Source: Orientallactaga sibirica (taxonomy: Eukaryota; Chordata; Mammalia; Rodentia; Dipodidae). Taken from it: a stretch of 64,000 nucleotides of DNA. Every line of letters starts with the position of its first letter. The stretch's first letter is position 1. The notes beneath the pieces are model-generated. The model had not been told where the DNA came from, ran no database searches, and saw nothing but the letters and a program-made list of their open reading frames with translations. The stretch covers positions 1,913,501 to 1,977,500 of the forward strand of contig JAEOAD010000032.1 of assembly GCA_036365145.1 (NCBI GenBank). Reading direction: 5' to 3'. The position numbers and the translations under genes were made by a program. Positions 46,657-58,701 of the stretch are shown one piece after another.

Positions 46657-46858
46657 GGGCTGGAGATATGGCTTAGTAGTTAAGGCACTTGTCTGTAAAG
46701 GCAAAGGAACAGATTCAATTTTCCAGGACCCATGTAAGTCAGATGCATAAGGTGACACATGAGTCTGGAGTTTGTTTGCAGTGGCTGAAGGCCCTGGCTT
46801 GCCAATTCTCTTTCTTCTCTCTCTGTCTCTTTCTCTCTCTTAAATAAATAAATAAACT
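46657..46858 (+). mobile_element. tRNA-derived SINE, type I
   Basis: 'gggctggagatatggcttag', 'cagatgcataaggtgacaca', 'ggagtttgtttgcagtggct', AAATAAATAAATAAA tail. Confidence 0.88.
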
Positions 46859-48517
46859 ATTTCCCTTCTTTCTTTCTCTTGCTATCACCAATAGACCACC
46901 CTATCAGTTCAGATACTGTTCCTCTCCTCTTGCTCACATCTTTCCCGGGGCTGCTGCTGCAGGGTCTCATTTTAGCTCTCCTGTCTCTATTGGATCTCTT
47001 GGTCATGAGTGGGGGAAATACTCCAGCCGGCCCTGCAAATCTGTTTGTCACGCTCCTCCCTGTAACCCTGCTCCATGCCTGATGTATAGAGTACAACCAT
47101 GGCCTGTAGGAGCATCTCAGAGAGAATCCAGCCTGGTTCCAGACAGGTCAGCATTGGTCCCCTCATGCTGCGCACACAACAATGCTCCAACGAGCCTCTA
47201 ACGCTGGAATCAGGGGTTTTCCATGCCATTTCTGTGCCCCTCTCTCTGGAGGCAGCTGGTATCTACCTTTCACTCTTTGGGGTAAGGTGGCTCTGGTTAA
47301 ATGTCTGAAAGGTATTTGGAAAAGACCTCCATCAATGAATTTATTTGTGAAAGAGAGATGCTATCTATCTTCAAAAGAAAAATACTGGTTTAGCCTTCTT
47401 ACCACATATTTCCTCAGAGAGTATGCTAGTTTGCCCTTTTGCATCACAAAGTGTTCTTATAAAAATAATTCATTTAAAAATGACTCATAATTCAACCAAT
47501 TCATTTTGGACAGGCATTTAAAACCCTCACAATTTAGGAACTGGCTTCTGCATTGGTGGTGGGTAATAAATGTCTGAAAGATATTTAATAGCATAAACAG
47601 AAAATGTCAAGAGCGAGTATTGTTCTGACATTACATATGTAGTTTGATTCTTCATCTGCTGTCTTAAAGTTTATTTCTCGTTTAGACAAAGCAAGCCTTT
47701 AGAGCCATGTACCCACTGTGTAATGCAAACGTTTACTTTCATTATCAGGGGATTTTTTTAAAGGATCTGCATTTTATGACTCCTATGATTTATGAACATA
47801 TCCTTACCCCCGTATGAGGTATGGAAACCACATGAAAGTTTAAAAGCACTTATCTGGTGGACACAAGATTTTGGGGAGCCTAGAAGTTTGTACACAGGGA
47901 AAACACATCCTAAAGCCAGTTATGGAGGTATCATCAGGGCATCTCTCAGGTTGAGTAACAGTCCCTGACAGCATTGTGAGGACCACCGGGTAGAGCCACT
48001 GACAAATGTTGGAAGTAATAGGAGTGGCCCTCAGTCATAATATGCATCTGCTATTTATGTGCAATTGTACAAATGTGTTGATGTCATATACTTTGTTGCC
48101 TCCTAGCTGGTAAATATCGACAAATGAGTGCATTAGTCATTGTCACAGGAATATGAACAAGACAAAGTCAGTATTTCAGTGACCTACAAAATGTTCTCCA
48201 CCCTTCTGAACAAAAGGTAGGGAGGTCACGTAATGAGGTCTCCATGTGCTAAAGTCTCCCGCATTTCCCTACAGCCACCCTCATGATGGAGACAGAAAAC
48301 TCATGGAACCTCAGGGTGGAAACATTTCAGCTAACATTCACTTCCTTTGTAGCGTTGTTGCTCAACAGCACCAAGGTGGTCCTGGGGACAGCTCAGGTCC
48401 CCTCCTACTCCTGATGTTACTGATGACAACCTGAAAACTTAAAAATTATGACTAACTGCACTGACACATGAAAGTCATTTTGAAACAAACGGCATTGACC
48501 TCATTAATATTTTCGTC
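46859..48517. other. non-genic stretch, GC-richer at left
   Basis: The 46880-47290 part is GC-richer than its surroundings and open over 60-80 codons on both strands, but no domain is recognised. It could be a fragment of an unrecognised retroelement. The rest is unique AT-rich DNA. Confidence 0.3.
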
Positions 48518-48690
48518 CCATGTGTGGTGATGGGGTGTGTGCATGTGTGTGTTACGTACTTGCTTGTGTCCATGCTGGGCCCTGGGGACTAACCCGTGGT
48601 GGCTGGAAGGTGTGGAGTGTCTTGCTCCTTCAAGCTTTTCCACACTCTTACTTGATCCAGCTTATCTTACTGATTGGACACCATGCTGTT

Positions 48691-48733
<43 letters not shown>

Positions 48734-49074
48734 TTATTTGTTTATTTTCGAGGTAAGGTCTTTTCTAACTCAGGTTGACCTGGAATTCATTCTGTACTTT
48801 CAGGGTGGCCTCCAACTCATGGTGACCCTCCTACCTCAGTCTCCCGAGTGCTGGGATTAAAGGTACGTGCCACCACGCCTGGCGTCACTTGCTGTTTGTC
48901 ATCAAGCTCTCCAGTGTTTCTTAAGTCTCTGATCCCCAACATAACTGGGGTTAAACAGGATATGGCTATGTTCACGCGAGTCTTGGTGACCAAACTTGTT
49001 CCAGCAGTCTCTCAGGCCTCCTCTAGTCCTCATGCTTGGGGACTCTTAACCTCTGACCCATCTTTGCAGCCCTG
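48518..49074 (-). mobile_element. B4-like SINE, diverged, split by B1
   Basis: The left part (48518-48680) has GT-rich 'gtgtgtgcatgtgtgtgtta' and 'gtgtcttgctccttcaagct'. The right end (49020-49074) has 'ctagtcctcatgcttgggga' and 'ctgacccatctttgcagccc', the complement of a B4 5' end. The middle is poorly conserved. Confidence 0.45.
48692..48889 (-). mobile_element. B1 SINE with (TTTA)n tail complement
   Basis: A (TTTA)n run of about 55 bp precedes 'cgaggtaaggtcttttctaa', 'cccgagtgctgggattaaag' and 'caccacgcctggc'. It is flanked by tgctgttt (48684-48691, 48890-48897). Confidence 0.88.
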
Positions 49075-50554
49075 ATCTTAGTAGTTTTCAAAGTGTTTAT
49101 CCCCTGTATTTTACTAATGGTTTTGATCAAACATGACTGGTGAGGCAATTCAATTACAGCAACGTTTGACTGGTTTTTGTTAGCCGAGTGCCAATTCCAA
49201 CGTTCCATTGTTTTCCCTAGCTCTGGATGCCCAGCTGTGTTTAAAGATGTATGAAAGAAGAGAGGAGATGGATGGTAAGAAAGGCCTGTTCCATGAGTTA
49301 CTCACTGTCCCACACTGTGCAGGTCTCACCCACTAAACGGGAATTGGGCCCATGGCAAGTTTGCAACCTAATTCCTTTCTCCAGTGTCTGCCCGATATCT
49401 GCCCAAGTGAATGCCCGAGGGGGCTTTGCTTTGGCTAGCTGCCTGTCTGTGGAGGGCCCTGGCCAGTTTGGGCCTTGGGGGTGGCTGTTCATCATAGGTC
49501 TGCTTTGTAAATGTGCCCCTGCATCTGTTCTTATGAAAGATGAGAACACTGGCAGTCAGGGAGTGACGTGAGAGAAGAAACAGGTGTCCCCAAACTCTCA
49601 GCCCAAGAGGAAATGTTCCCCGAAGACTTCCTGCTTGTATCTTTATGTTTTCAGAGATGGTGACACTCAGACAGAATTTCAGAGAAATAGCACAATGTTA
49701 TGGATTAATTAGGCCCTGGTATGGAAGAGGTGACTGGAGAGGAAGCAGGCTTTGACCAGCACTGCACAGTCTGCTCCATGTACCAGTTTATGTCTGCTGT
49801 AAATTATGAGCTGGGTTACATGTACAGAAAGGTGATGACAGAGCAATAGGAAAGAAACCAATCCTTTAACATGCCCTCTGTAAGCAGGAAAGAAAGAAGC
49901 GGAAGAAATGCCCAGCATAGATGATCAGAGAGTGACAGGTGTAGGTACCTTGACCCAGAGGTTGGCTTTCTGATGACTTCTCTCCATTCCTTTACCATGC
50001 ACTACTGATCCTGACCACGTGGTTCTGGCTGTGCCATCAACAGAGGTCTGGTTAGCGCTCAGCTGCATCATTAATTTTACACATCCAGTAGGATTGCATA
50101 AGGGAGCGAGTCTATCGGGTGATTCACTCATTTTCCTTATGACAACTGTTCTGACTTACCTTTCCAGGTAGCTTATGCCTTCCTAAGAGACTGAATAAAG
50201 ACATATTTCAACCTAGATCTCTGTGGTCTTTTTTCAGCCTGGCAGATTCCTTCTTTCCTTCCTTGCAGCAGTCCTCCATGCATGGGGGTACAACATTGGC
50301 AGCTTTGCAATGACAGCTTTTGCCCTCATTCTAGGACAACCCATCCCTTCAAGATGCACAACAAATGAGCCCACAAATTACAGGTTTCCTCCCTGGTTGC
50401 TCCTTCATGCCCCCTCCATGCAGAGTAGAGGGCCTACCTGCCTCTCGGGTTTTGAGATAGTAGAATTCTATCGCAATCTCAACACAATGCAGTGAATATT
50501 CCTGTCTTTTGGGGCTCACCTCAGAAAATACTACTTATACGACCTACAAACTAT
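49075..50554. other. non-genic unique stretch
   Basis: Comparatively GC-rich but with no recognised element. A 106-codon frame at 49251-49571 and overlapping antisense frames show no recognisable domain. Confidence 0.35.
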
Positions 50555-50566
50555 CCTCACATCTTT

Positions 50567-50855
50567 TTTAAAATTTATTTTATTTTATTTTTATTTATTT
50601 TTGAAGAGAGACACAAAGAGAGACAGAGAGGGAGAGGGAGACAGAGAATGGGTGTGCCAGCAGTCTCTCAGCTGCTGTGAACGAAATCCAGATGTGTGTG
50701 TCTCCTTGTGGTCAAGTGCAGCATTGCGCCCTTGCGTCACTCTGCATCTGGCTAAACGTGGGACCTGGAGATTGGAACAGCTGGAGATTGGAACCAGCGT
50801 TCTTAGGCTTAGCAGGCAGGCACCTTAACTGCTAAGCCATCTCTCCAGCCCTACC
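50567..50855 (-). mobile_element. tRNA-derived SINE, type IIb (duplicated B-box region)
   Basis: Inverted type II copy with 16-bp tandem units cctggagattggaaca (50764-50779) and gctggagattggaacc (50780-50795), as in the copies at 11259 and 22902. The flanking repeat is cacatcttt (50558-50566, 50856-50864). Confidence 0.9.
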
Positions 50856-50920
50856 CACATCTTTAGTGTTGAGATTTTGAATCTACAAAGGATGCAAAGG
50901 GATCCCATGAGACATTTGAA

Positions 50921-51220
50921 TGTGAAAGGCCCCCATAGCCTCATGTGTTTGTGATTAAGCCTCATTCTCATCCATAGCTGGCGGAGCCTTTGGGAGGTAG
51001 GTCCTTGCAGGAGGATGTGTGTCCCTGGGGAAGGATCTTATCCTGGACTACTTCTACCCAGATATGCAACATGCTGTGGTGTCCAGCCTCTACTCTTCCA
51101 TGTTTTTCTCTGCCATGATGTAGCTTCCCTTTGAAGATGTGAACTGAAATAAACTCTTCCCTCCCGTGAGCTGTTTCTAGCTAGGTGTTTTGTCCCAGCA
51201 ATGAGAAGGGAACTACAACA
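50921..51220 (+). mobile_element. MaLR-type LTR (MT/ORR1-like)
   Basis: A 300-bp block starting TGTGAAAGGCCCCCATAG and ending GGGAACTACAACA. It contains 'gtgtttgtgattaagcctca', 'ggcggagcctttgggaggta' and AATAAA at 51148-51153, about 70 bp before the end. No clear target duplication was found. Confidence 0.75.
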
Positions 51221-52546
51221 AGAAGTGAGGGCACCTCACCTGTGTTCATTTTAATCCAATCCCTGCAGGAGAGTGAATGACTCACATTGTTAAATAATTA
51301 CATTCTTCAAACGACCAGAGTGTTATTAATCAAATAAATTAAAGAAATGACCATGATGGTCACAAAATCATATAAATTTGTAAAGGAAAAAAGCATAATC
51401 CCCTTATCCAGAATTAGGGTATTTGAGCCAAACATGCAGCCTACAGATAACACTCCTTGCAGTTTGCAGTCCATTCTATGTGGCTTTTCTTTTTGCCTGG
51501 TTAGATCAAAATCACATGGGTACATGTTCTGCCAGCCAAGCTATAATGCTGCATTCTTCCAGGCTCAGTAATAGAAAATGATTTAGTACCTTCAGCTTGA
51601 AAGATATTGCAATGAACACTGTGATTTATAAAACAAATGGGCTATTGTCCTAAATAAGTTTAAGACTATATAGACCTGAGGAAATAGAGTTAACTAAACT
51701 TTTAATGCTCCTCGGCTATTTTCTGCCGAGCAGTTTATTCAGACACATCAGCAATTCAACTCTGAAAATGCAACAGAAATTTATAGCAGGAATCCTCCAT
51801 ACATAATTTCCTTAACCTAGTGCACCTTTTGGCATTTATTAGTCCACAAAATCAACTTTCTACATAGCCTTCTTTTCTTCAGACAACTGTCTATATATTT
51901 ATAGGACTCCTAAATCATTGCATCTTAAACACGAGTCTATTCAAAAAATATGCTAATTGCAGAGGACAGCGTCTCCTAGACTGAATGCTGCTGGCATTTT
52001 AGAATATCATTTCTCGCTTTATTACAGAAGCATGCTAGGAAATAAAAATGACTGGAACACTGGAAGCCAGAGAAATCTGTTCAATGCATTGAAAAGCCAC
52101 CATCTCTTACGCTCAGTACGCACTGGCGAAGACAGCAGAGTGTGATAACAGTAGATGGGATATTTTCATTTAATCTTTTAAATGGATTGGCTTAGAAATG
52201 TGAGTGGAATTCACATGGGGCAAGTCTAATGCTCTGCCTAGTTTTATTTTTATTTTTTATATGTGCTCAAAAATGAATTCAACTCTGGTAGTGCTACTGA
52301 TGAGAAATATTATAACAAAGAAAGGCAGAAAAATGAGGTAGCCTTCATGAGAATTTAAAGAGCAACTTGGTCATGCCTGAACATATGATAAGCACCTAGC
52401 AACAAGGTACAGTATGTCATTTAACTCTTAGCTACATTAAGGAAGAGATTTGCCAAAGAGAAGGTTTTTAAAAGAAGACAAAAACTTACTGTTTTAGTGA
52501 AAATAATATTTGGATAGATAAATGGTTCATATGGAAAAGGAGGCTC
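51221..52546. other. unique stretch with candidate conserved block
   Basis: No repeats. The 51660-52150 part is complex, AT-rich and SINE-free. It holds a small hairpin, CTCGGC (51711-51716) and GCCGAG (51725-51730) around an 8-nt loop. Conservation is unproven. Confidence 0.3.
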
Positions 52547-52799
52547 GGGCTGGAGAGATGGCTTAGTGGTTAAGCACTTGCCTGTGAAGCCTAAGGACCT
52601 CAGTTCAAGGCTTGATTCCCCAGTACCCATGTAAGCCAGATGCACAAGGTGGTGTATGAATCTGGAGTTCGTTTGCAGTGGCTGGAAGCCCTGGCATGCC
52701 TATTCTCCCCCCCCCCCTGTGTCTTTCTCTCTCTGTCTGTTGCTCTCAAATAACTAAATACAAATAAACAAACAAAAAAAGTAAAAAAAAAAAAAAAAA
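52547..52799 (+). mobile_element. tRNA-derived SINE, type I, long A-rich tail
   Basis: 'gggctggagagatggcttag', 'cagatgcacaaggtggtgta', 'gttcgtttgcagtggctgga', a C11 run (52707-52717) replacing the start of the CT tract, and a tail ending in A17. Confidence 0.9.
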
Positions 52800-52800
52800 G

Positions 52801-53682
52801 GTAAAAGGGGGTTCATTTTTCCCCAAAGGTTTATTTTTTGGGGTGTGCCCTCACCTGCATGACTGAACAGAGGAACATGGTCAGCCCTGTGCTTTTAGTA
52901 TAGGAATAACCCCTCTTATTCTGATGTGGCCATCTCACTTCACCAAATACATCAGTCTCTTTCCCATTATCATAATGAAATAGCTGAGATGATAACAAAA
53001 GGGAAGAAAGGCTATTTCAGATCCCATTTTTAGAGGAAAAATAGAAAAAATATTGATATTTATTTTTTTAAAATATATTGATTGTTTAATACAATGGTTG
53101 TACACATGGATTCCCTCTCTTCCATCCCAATTCTGCTGAGGGTCTTTGATGGGGTTATTGGTATTCATTGTGGGGACCAAGAGGCTTCAGCCAGTCTCTA
53201 CAGGGATGGGGGAAACATGGTGTCTCGGGATCTTTCCACCCCATTTTCCGTGATGCCCCTGAGCCTTGGTGGGCAAGATAGAGACCTGATTTAGTGTTGC
53301 TTTCTGCGCACACTATGTACCTCTATTGTTATGAGGTTTGAGTGAGCACAGTGACATCTTTATACCTGTATATAATCAATTGTGATCCCAATCCCTTCCC
53401 ATTACCTTCTCTTAACCCCCCATCTTCCACTGATCTCCTTCTTTCCAGTGCTGTGACCAGTGATGTCTACTTATTTCTTTCTCTTGTGTAGGGCAAGCAC
53501 TAGGTTGAATTAGATAGTTCTGAAGGCTCCAGCCAGAAGAGCAACTTTTCACCGGATGACTTTGGGTCTCTGGTGAAATACCTGAGGCAATGGTGGGGAA
53601 TGTGTGACACAGTAAACTGTCTTCTCACGACCTCAAGAAAAAGAGGAGAGGGTCCCATATTCCAAAAAAAAAAAAAAAAAAA
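52801..53682 (+). mobile_element. unclassified poly(A)-ended retrosequence
   Basis: GC-balanced, non-coding sequence ('ttgtacacatggattccctc', 'ttctgctgagggtctttgat', 'gtgatgtctacttatttctt') ends in an A19 run (53664-53682), as a retrotransposed transcript would. I do not recognise a family. It could be a lineage-specific L1 3' region or a processed non-coding RNA. The 5' limit is uncertain. Confidence 0.35.
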
Positions 53683-55684
53683 TCTAAAGGGCTCACACAA
53701 GGCCTAGCTTCAGGAAGTTTTGGCCACCTCCCACGGGGACCACTTTGCTCCCCAACCTTTGAATACCTGTATATTTGGGGACAACCTCCATCCAAACTAT
53801 ACACCAAGCTGCAGTGTTGGTTACACCAAGTAGCCTAGAGCCTAAAGCCAGTTACAGCTTGGACTTTGCCTGGTTACTCTGCACTGGCATTGCATAGGTG
53901 CTTTAAGGTGATCCGTTTGCCTTCGAAGCATTTTCAGGGTTCTGTTTTACCCACTCTAAGTATTGTGTGCTCCTTCCTATGTTGGGCTCTCTTTCCTGAT
54001 TGGTATGAAATGAATCTCCACTTTAAGGCATAGACAACCCTAGAAGTCTGGAGAATTTGAGCTCATAGTCAACCCAGATATCACAGAGGTTACTTGCATA
54101 TGGTCGATTAATGGATATGTTGTATCACCAGGTCACTGCAAGGAACAACGTTGTGACACGTCATTGCTGTTTAGACTTTAACAAAGTAAAGTGCTTTTGG
54201 AGCAAAATTTTTGTCCTTGTGAATGACACCCTCCATGACTTTATTTAAAAATTACATAGACATGTCTTGCATTCAAACTCTGTTTTCCCAAAAGTACATT
54301 TATACTATAAAAGTCTGAGCTCCACCAAACTACAGAAGCTTTACCACCACTCCAGCCCACCTTCTCGAGACTTGAATTCCACATCTCGGGTCCCATCAGT
54401 GCTCTCTCTATATTGCATCCAGGCTCATTGACAACTGCTTTTTCTGCTATAGGTTGCCTATATCCTTGCTAGCGGGCACTCTCCTATTGCCCAGTTACAA
54501 CCTGAAGGCAAAATAGTTCATGGGCCAGTTGTGATCTGTAGAGACACAGGTAGATTTGTATTTTTGATTTTAGTATTGTTTGTGTTTTTTTTTTGTTGTT
54601 GTTTTTGTTTGCAGTTATGGTATGATACATGTTGGGAAGCAGTTCAAATTTCAACCATTGACCTACAATATCCCTAGCTTTTTTTTTCTCTTTATAACTG
54701 TACAGAGAGGTGACTACTAAGTCAGAAAGACCACTTTTGTCCTGAGATGGCTCATAAGCTGCCCACCCAGTACATACTTTTAAAGGGGGATGTGTAATGT
54801 GAATGCATAGTTTCATTTCTTATGTGAAGGTGCACACTGGGAATGTCTTGGACAAGTCAAATGTGGAAGTAGATCCCTCTCCTTATGTGGCACTTTACCA
54901 CAAATGATATTTGAAATATATGTGGTATGATTCTACTTAAAGTTTTATTTATGTCTACCATAAGAATATTTTTATCTAAAATCTAATGCAGAATTTTTAT
55001 TAATCATATTTTGTAATCTTGTTTAAAAAGTATAGACATGCACATAACTGAGTTCAACTCAAGTAAATATGGGCTTCCATTAAATTACTTCACCTGGTCA
55101 TTAACATAGGCAATGCCACAAATATCAGAGCTGGCCTTTAAAAATAAGTCTGTAAGAGCAAAGAAACTTATAGCAATGTCTAGGGAAGGAATGTTAACTA
55201 AGGTGGAAAATGTTATAATGGGTGGAAAACATCATTAGTACACTGGCTTCTGATTCCTCAAAACAACATGGTGAGGTCTGTATTGTATAAACTTCCTATT
55301 TTATGGATAATGATGAGCTGAGAAGGGTTGAAACCATGTCCGTCTCCCTGGACAGGGACAGGTCTAAGTATGATAAATGATTGAAGAGGCTCCTGCAGTG
55401 TTCCTTCCAGGCAGCCCGACTAACAGATCTGCTTTCCCACTATAGAGTTGCTATTCCCTAACATCAATGACATCACAAAGCACACTTTGCAACTTGATAA
55501 CATCAGCTAGTGTTTCAAAAACTCCACTGAAACTATCATGAATGAATTTCTTACCCAGAAATGATCCACTTCTTGGGGCATACATATATATGCATGAAAA
55601 CGTTATTGCAGAAGACCTGTTATTTTCATTATAAAGCCATCGACATTATATTAAACCATAGCATTCCTTTTTTACATTTCAGTC
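53683..55684. other. SINE-free unique stretch
   Basis: Two kilobases without recognised repeats apart from T/GTT-rich DNA at 54577-54615. No gene is recognised. Confidence 0.4.
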
Positions 55685-56027
55685 TTTGTGTGTATTTGTG
55701 TGAGTGTGGGCATACCTGTGTGATGGTGGTTCACACGACAAGGTGGCGCACAGGAAGAATTCAGAGGATAACCGCAGGTGCCAGAACGTGCCTTCAACTT
55801 CTTTTGTGAAACAGGGTCTCTTGTGTGGTCTTGCCATTGTATGTGCCAGTGTAACTAGCTGGCCAGCTTCTGGGGGTTCTCCTCTCTCTGCCCCCTCTCT
55901 CAGTAGATACAGGGTAATTACAGACATACACCATCATGCATGGTGTTTATGTGGGCTTTGGAGAGCCAGATTCGGGTCCTCACACTTGCAGAGCAAGCTT
56001 TACCCACTGAGCTATACTTCATTGCTC
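55685..56027 (-). mobile_element. B4-type SINE
   Basis: Inverted copy: GT-rich head, 'gaaacagggtctcttgtgtg', 'actagctggccagcttctgg', 'agattcgggtcctcacactt', ending 'cactgagctatacttcattg'. The order fits B4. Confidence 0.75.
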
Positions 56028-58459
56028 CATAACTCATAATGATAATATGTTCATTGATGAGTTTACTCTTGGCTGCTACATAAGGAGTATGTGTCAGTAT
56101 CGGTACCTTTCGTTCTTTTAAAGACTAGATAAATAGCCATTGAAAACACATGTGGGATACTAGTTGGCAGTGAAAATTAATCTGGGCCGATTCTTTGGGG
56201 GATACCAAAGCAATGCAAAGCATATGAGAATGTGAAGGAAGATGACACTGTTGCTTCTTGTATATTTGCTAAATATCTCCGTTGACTCTCAGGTAACAAA
56301 AAGCTGGGTAAATCATGAATTTCCAGCATAAAGCAAACTTTATTTAGAGCTTGGCTTATGAACTGTCATTTTTCCACTTATAACACATTTCTTTCCACTT
56401 GTAATGTCTTTCCTATCTGCATCAGAAAAGCTGAAGTGAGTGATGTCTGGTCTGTACTCACTGGATCTGTCACCTGTGGAGACTGTCACATGACTGTATG
56501 AGAATCTAATTTCCTAACTTCTAAATGGGGCTTCGGAAGCCACCCCGTTGTCTTCTTAGAGGAGGAAATGCACATGAGGTTTGTAATAGGGCTTGAGACA
56601 GGCTATCCTGTTAAACATTTCTCATTTCTTTTTCATCTTTGCTATATTCCAGGTCTAGAGCTTTCATTGGAGATATAGATTGGAAATCTAGCTGTTGCCT
56701 TCCTACAATGTGTATTTATAGGCTTGCTTCCTATGTTCCCGGATCCAGCTGCTGGGAATGAGGTTCCAGAATGTTTATGTTAGCACACTTCAGCAAGTGG
56801 CCTTGGTCCACAGATCACTCGGTCTGAATTAACACCTGGCTGGGATATTAGGAAAATGACCCTCTGGTCAATCATAGACAATGACAAGATATTACTTTGT
56901 TTACTTAAAGTTCCATGTTAGATTGTTTACATTTAGATTTATTATATTCTTAAATAGCATAATAGACTAATTACTATGTTACTATTTATCATTTCTATGT
57001 TACATAATTAAAGGCCAACACGTTATAAATGAACATGGCATTGAATTTGCAAAATTTTTAGAGACATAGCAGACCTTCAATATATTTGTCACATTTTAAC
57101 TTAATTTTGTTAACTTTTGAGGGAATATAGTGAGTTAAAATGCATTACAACAGCCTCTTTTCTTTCTCTATAAGCAGCCAATATTCTTTGTTTCATAATT
57201 TACACTAGAGATATAATATATGCAATTACACACGTTCTTTCCTCTCTTTTACACAAATATTTATGCTTAGTTACATTGGTTTTCTTTAAATTTTATTGAA
57301 GAATCATTTTTGTATGGTTCAGGACATATTACAGTTCCATTAGACATGGAGATGGTGACTCATAGGATAGGGAAGCATGTTTCACTGTAAGCATTTCCAC
57401 TTCTACATAGGTAGCTGCATACTTGTCAAGTAAATATGGACAAACTTATTGTTCTGTGCCCAGCAGATGGATTGAGTTGTAACATTTCACTGTAAATGGG
57501 TTGGACTGCATTCTCAATGAAGCAAATATAGCTTTCCTCCCTAGAAAGAAACATATAACTTTTGCTTTTCTTAGTAGTACAGTAAATTTCCTTTCACGTA
57601 TATTCAATTATTGATTTTAATGAGAAGTCCTGGAAGAAAAAAAAAATAATAGGGAAACAAACAGTCATAAAAACTGATGGACAGTGAATTATAGGTCTTT
57701 GGATGACATATGCTGGGAAGAGACAGATGTTATGCACTGGATTTGCAAAGTACAGCTACATGGATATCCAGTCATGTGAGTCTACAGCCTGGTGTGGTCA
57801 TCTACAAATGTGTTAGGATGCAGTCACATCTGCCCTGGGAAGCATGCGGCCTGTATCTACAGCAAAGTGGCTGTGTCTTGTGGCAAATATACGTTTTGTG
57901 AAGAGAGAAGTTTCCCAATACAAAGAAATGAGTAATGTTTAAGAAGATGGAAATGCGAGCTGCACTGATTTAATTACCACATATCATGTACATTATCATA
58001 TTATCATCGTCATATGGAATCATCGCTCTTTGCCCTACAGCATGCACAATTATTATTTGTCAATAATAAATTCTTAATGAGAATGCCCCATGGTTTCTAA
58101 TAAATAGCTTTCCCACACTGATTGATCTTGCAGAAATAGCTGATTCATATGCACATATGAGAGGTTCGTCTATTTAAAATATTGAATTTGCTTATGTTTT
58201 TAAACTGTGAACACTTTAGAAGTCGTCTTTTCTTGTCTAGGGCTGTTACAGTAAATTCATTGCTATCACACTAACCAGGGAAGCAGAGCTGTTGGAAATG
58301 GCAATGGCAGGAGAGTGGGGGCACAGAGCCACTTGCATCGATAACAATGCTTGTCAGTCTGACAGCGGCACTCCATGAGTATGTGGAGATGGGAATGCCC
58401 CCCCACTCCCCGCCAAAAGCACTACCCTGCATTTTCTATGAGAGATGGGCTGGAATTAG
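56028..58459. other. 2.4-kb SINE-free unique stretch
   Basis: AT-rich and complex, with no repeat or exon recognised. The block near 57940-58180 has the look of conserved non-coding DNA, but this is only an impression. Confidence 0.4.
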
Positions 58460-58469
58460 GAATGTATTT

Positions 58470-58691
58470 ACAGGCTGGAGAAATGACTTACTGGTTAAGG
58501 CACTTGCCAGCAAAGCCTAAGGACCTCGGTTCAGTTCCTCAGTACCCCTGTAAGCAAAGATGCACAAGGTGGCGCATGCGTCTGGAGTTCGTTTGCAGTG
58601 GCTGGAGGCCCTGATGCACTCGTTCTCTCTCTGTGCCTCTTTCTGTCTCTCTCTCCCTCTTTCAAATAAATAATATAGATTTTTAAAAAAT
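58470..58691 (+). mobile_element. tRNA-derived SINE, type I
   Basis: Exact 10-bp target duplication gaatgtattt (58460-58469, 58692-58701). Body 'gatgcacaaggtggcgcatg' and 'gttcgtttgcagtggctgga' is close to consensus. B box cggttcagttcc. Confidence 0.93.
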
Positions 58692-58701
58692 GAATGTATT
58701 T

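Noticed and set aside
48518..48680. GT-rich region as a separate microsatellite locus
   Set aside because: It is better explained as the degenerate tail complement of a B4-like SINE, although the middle of that element is weak.
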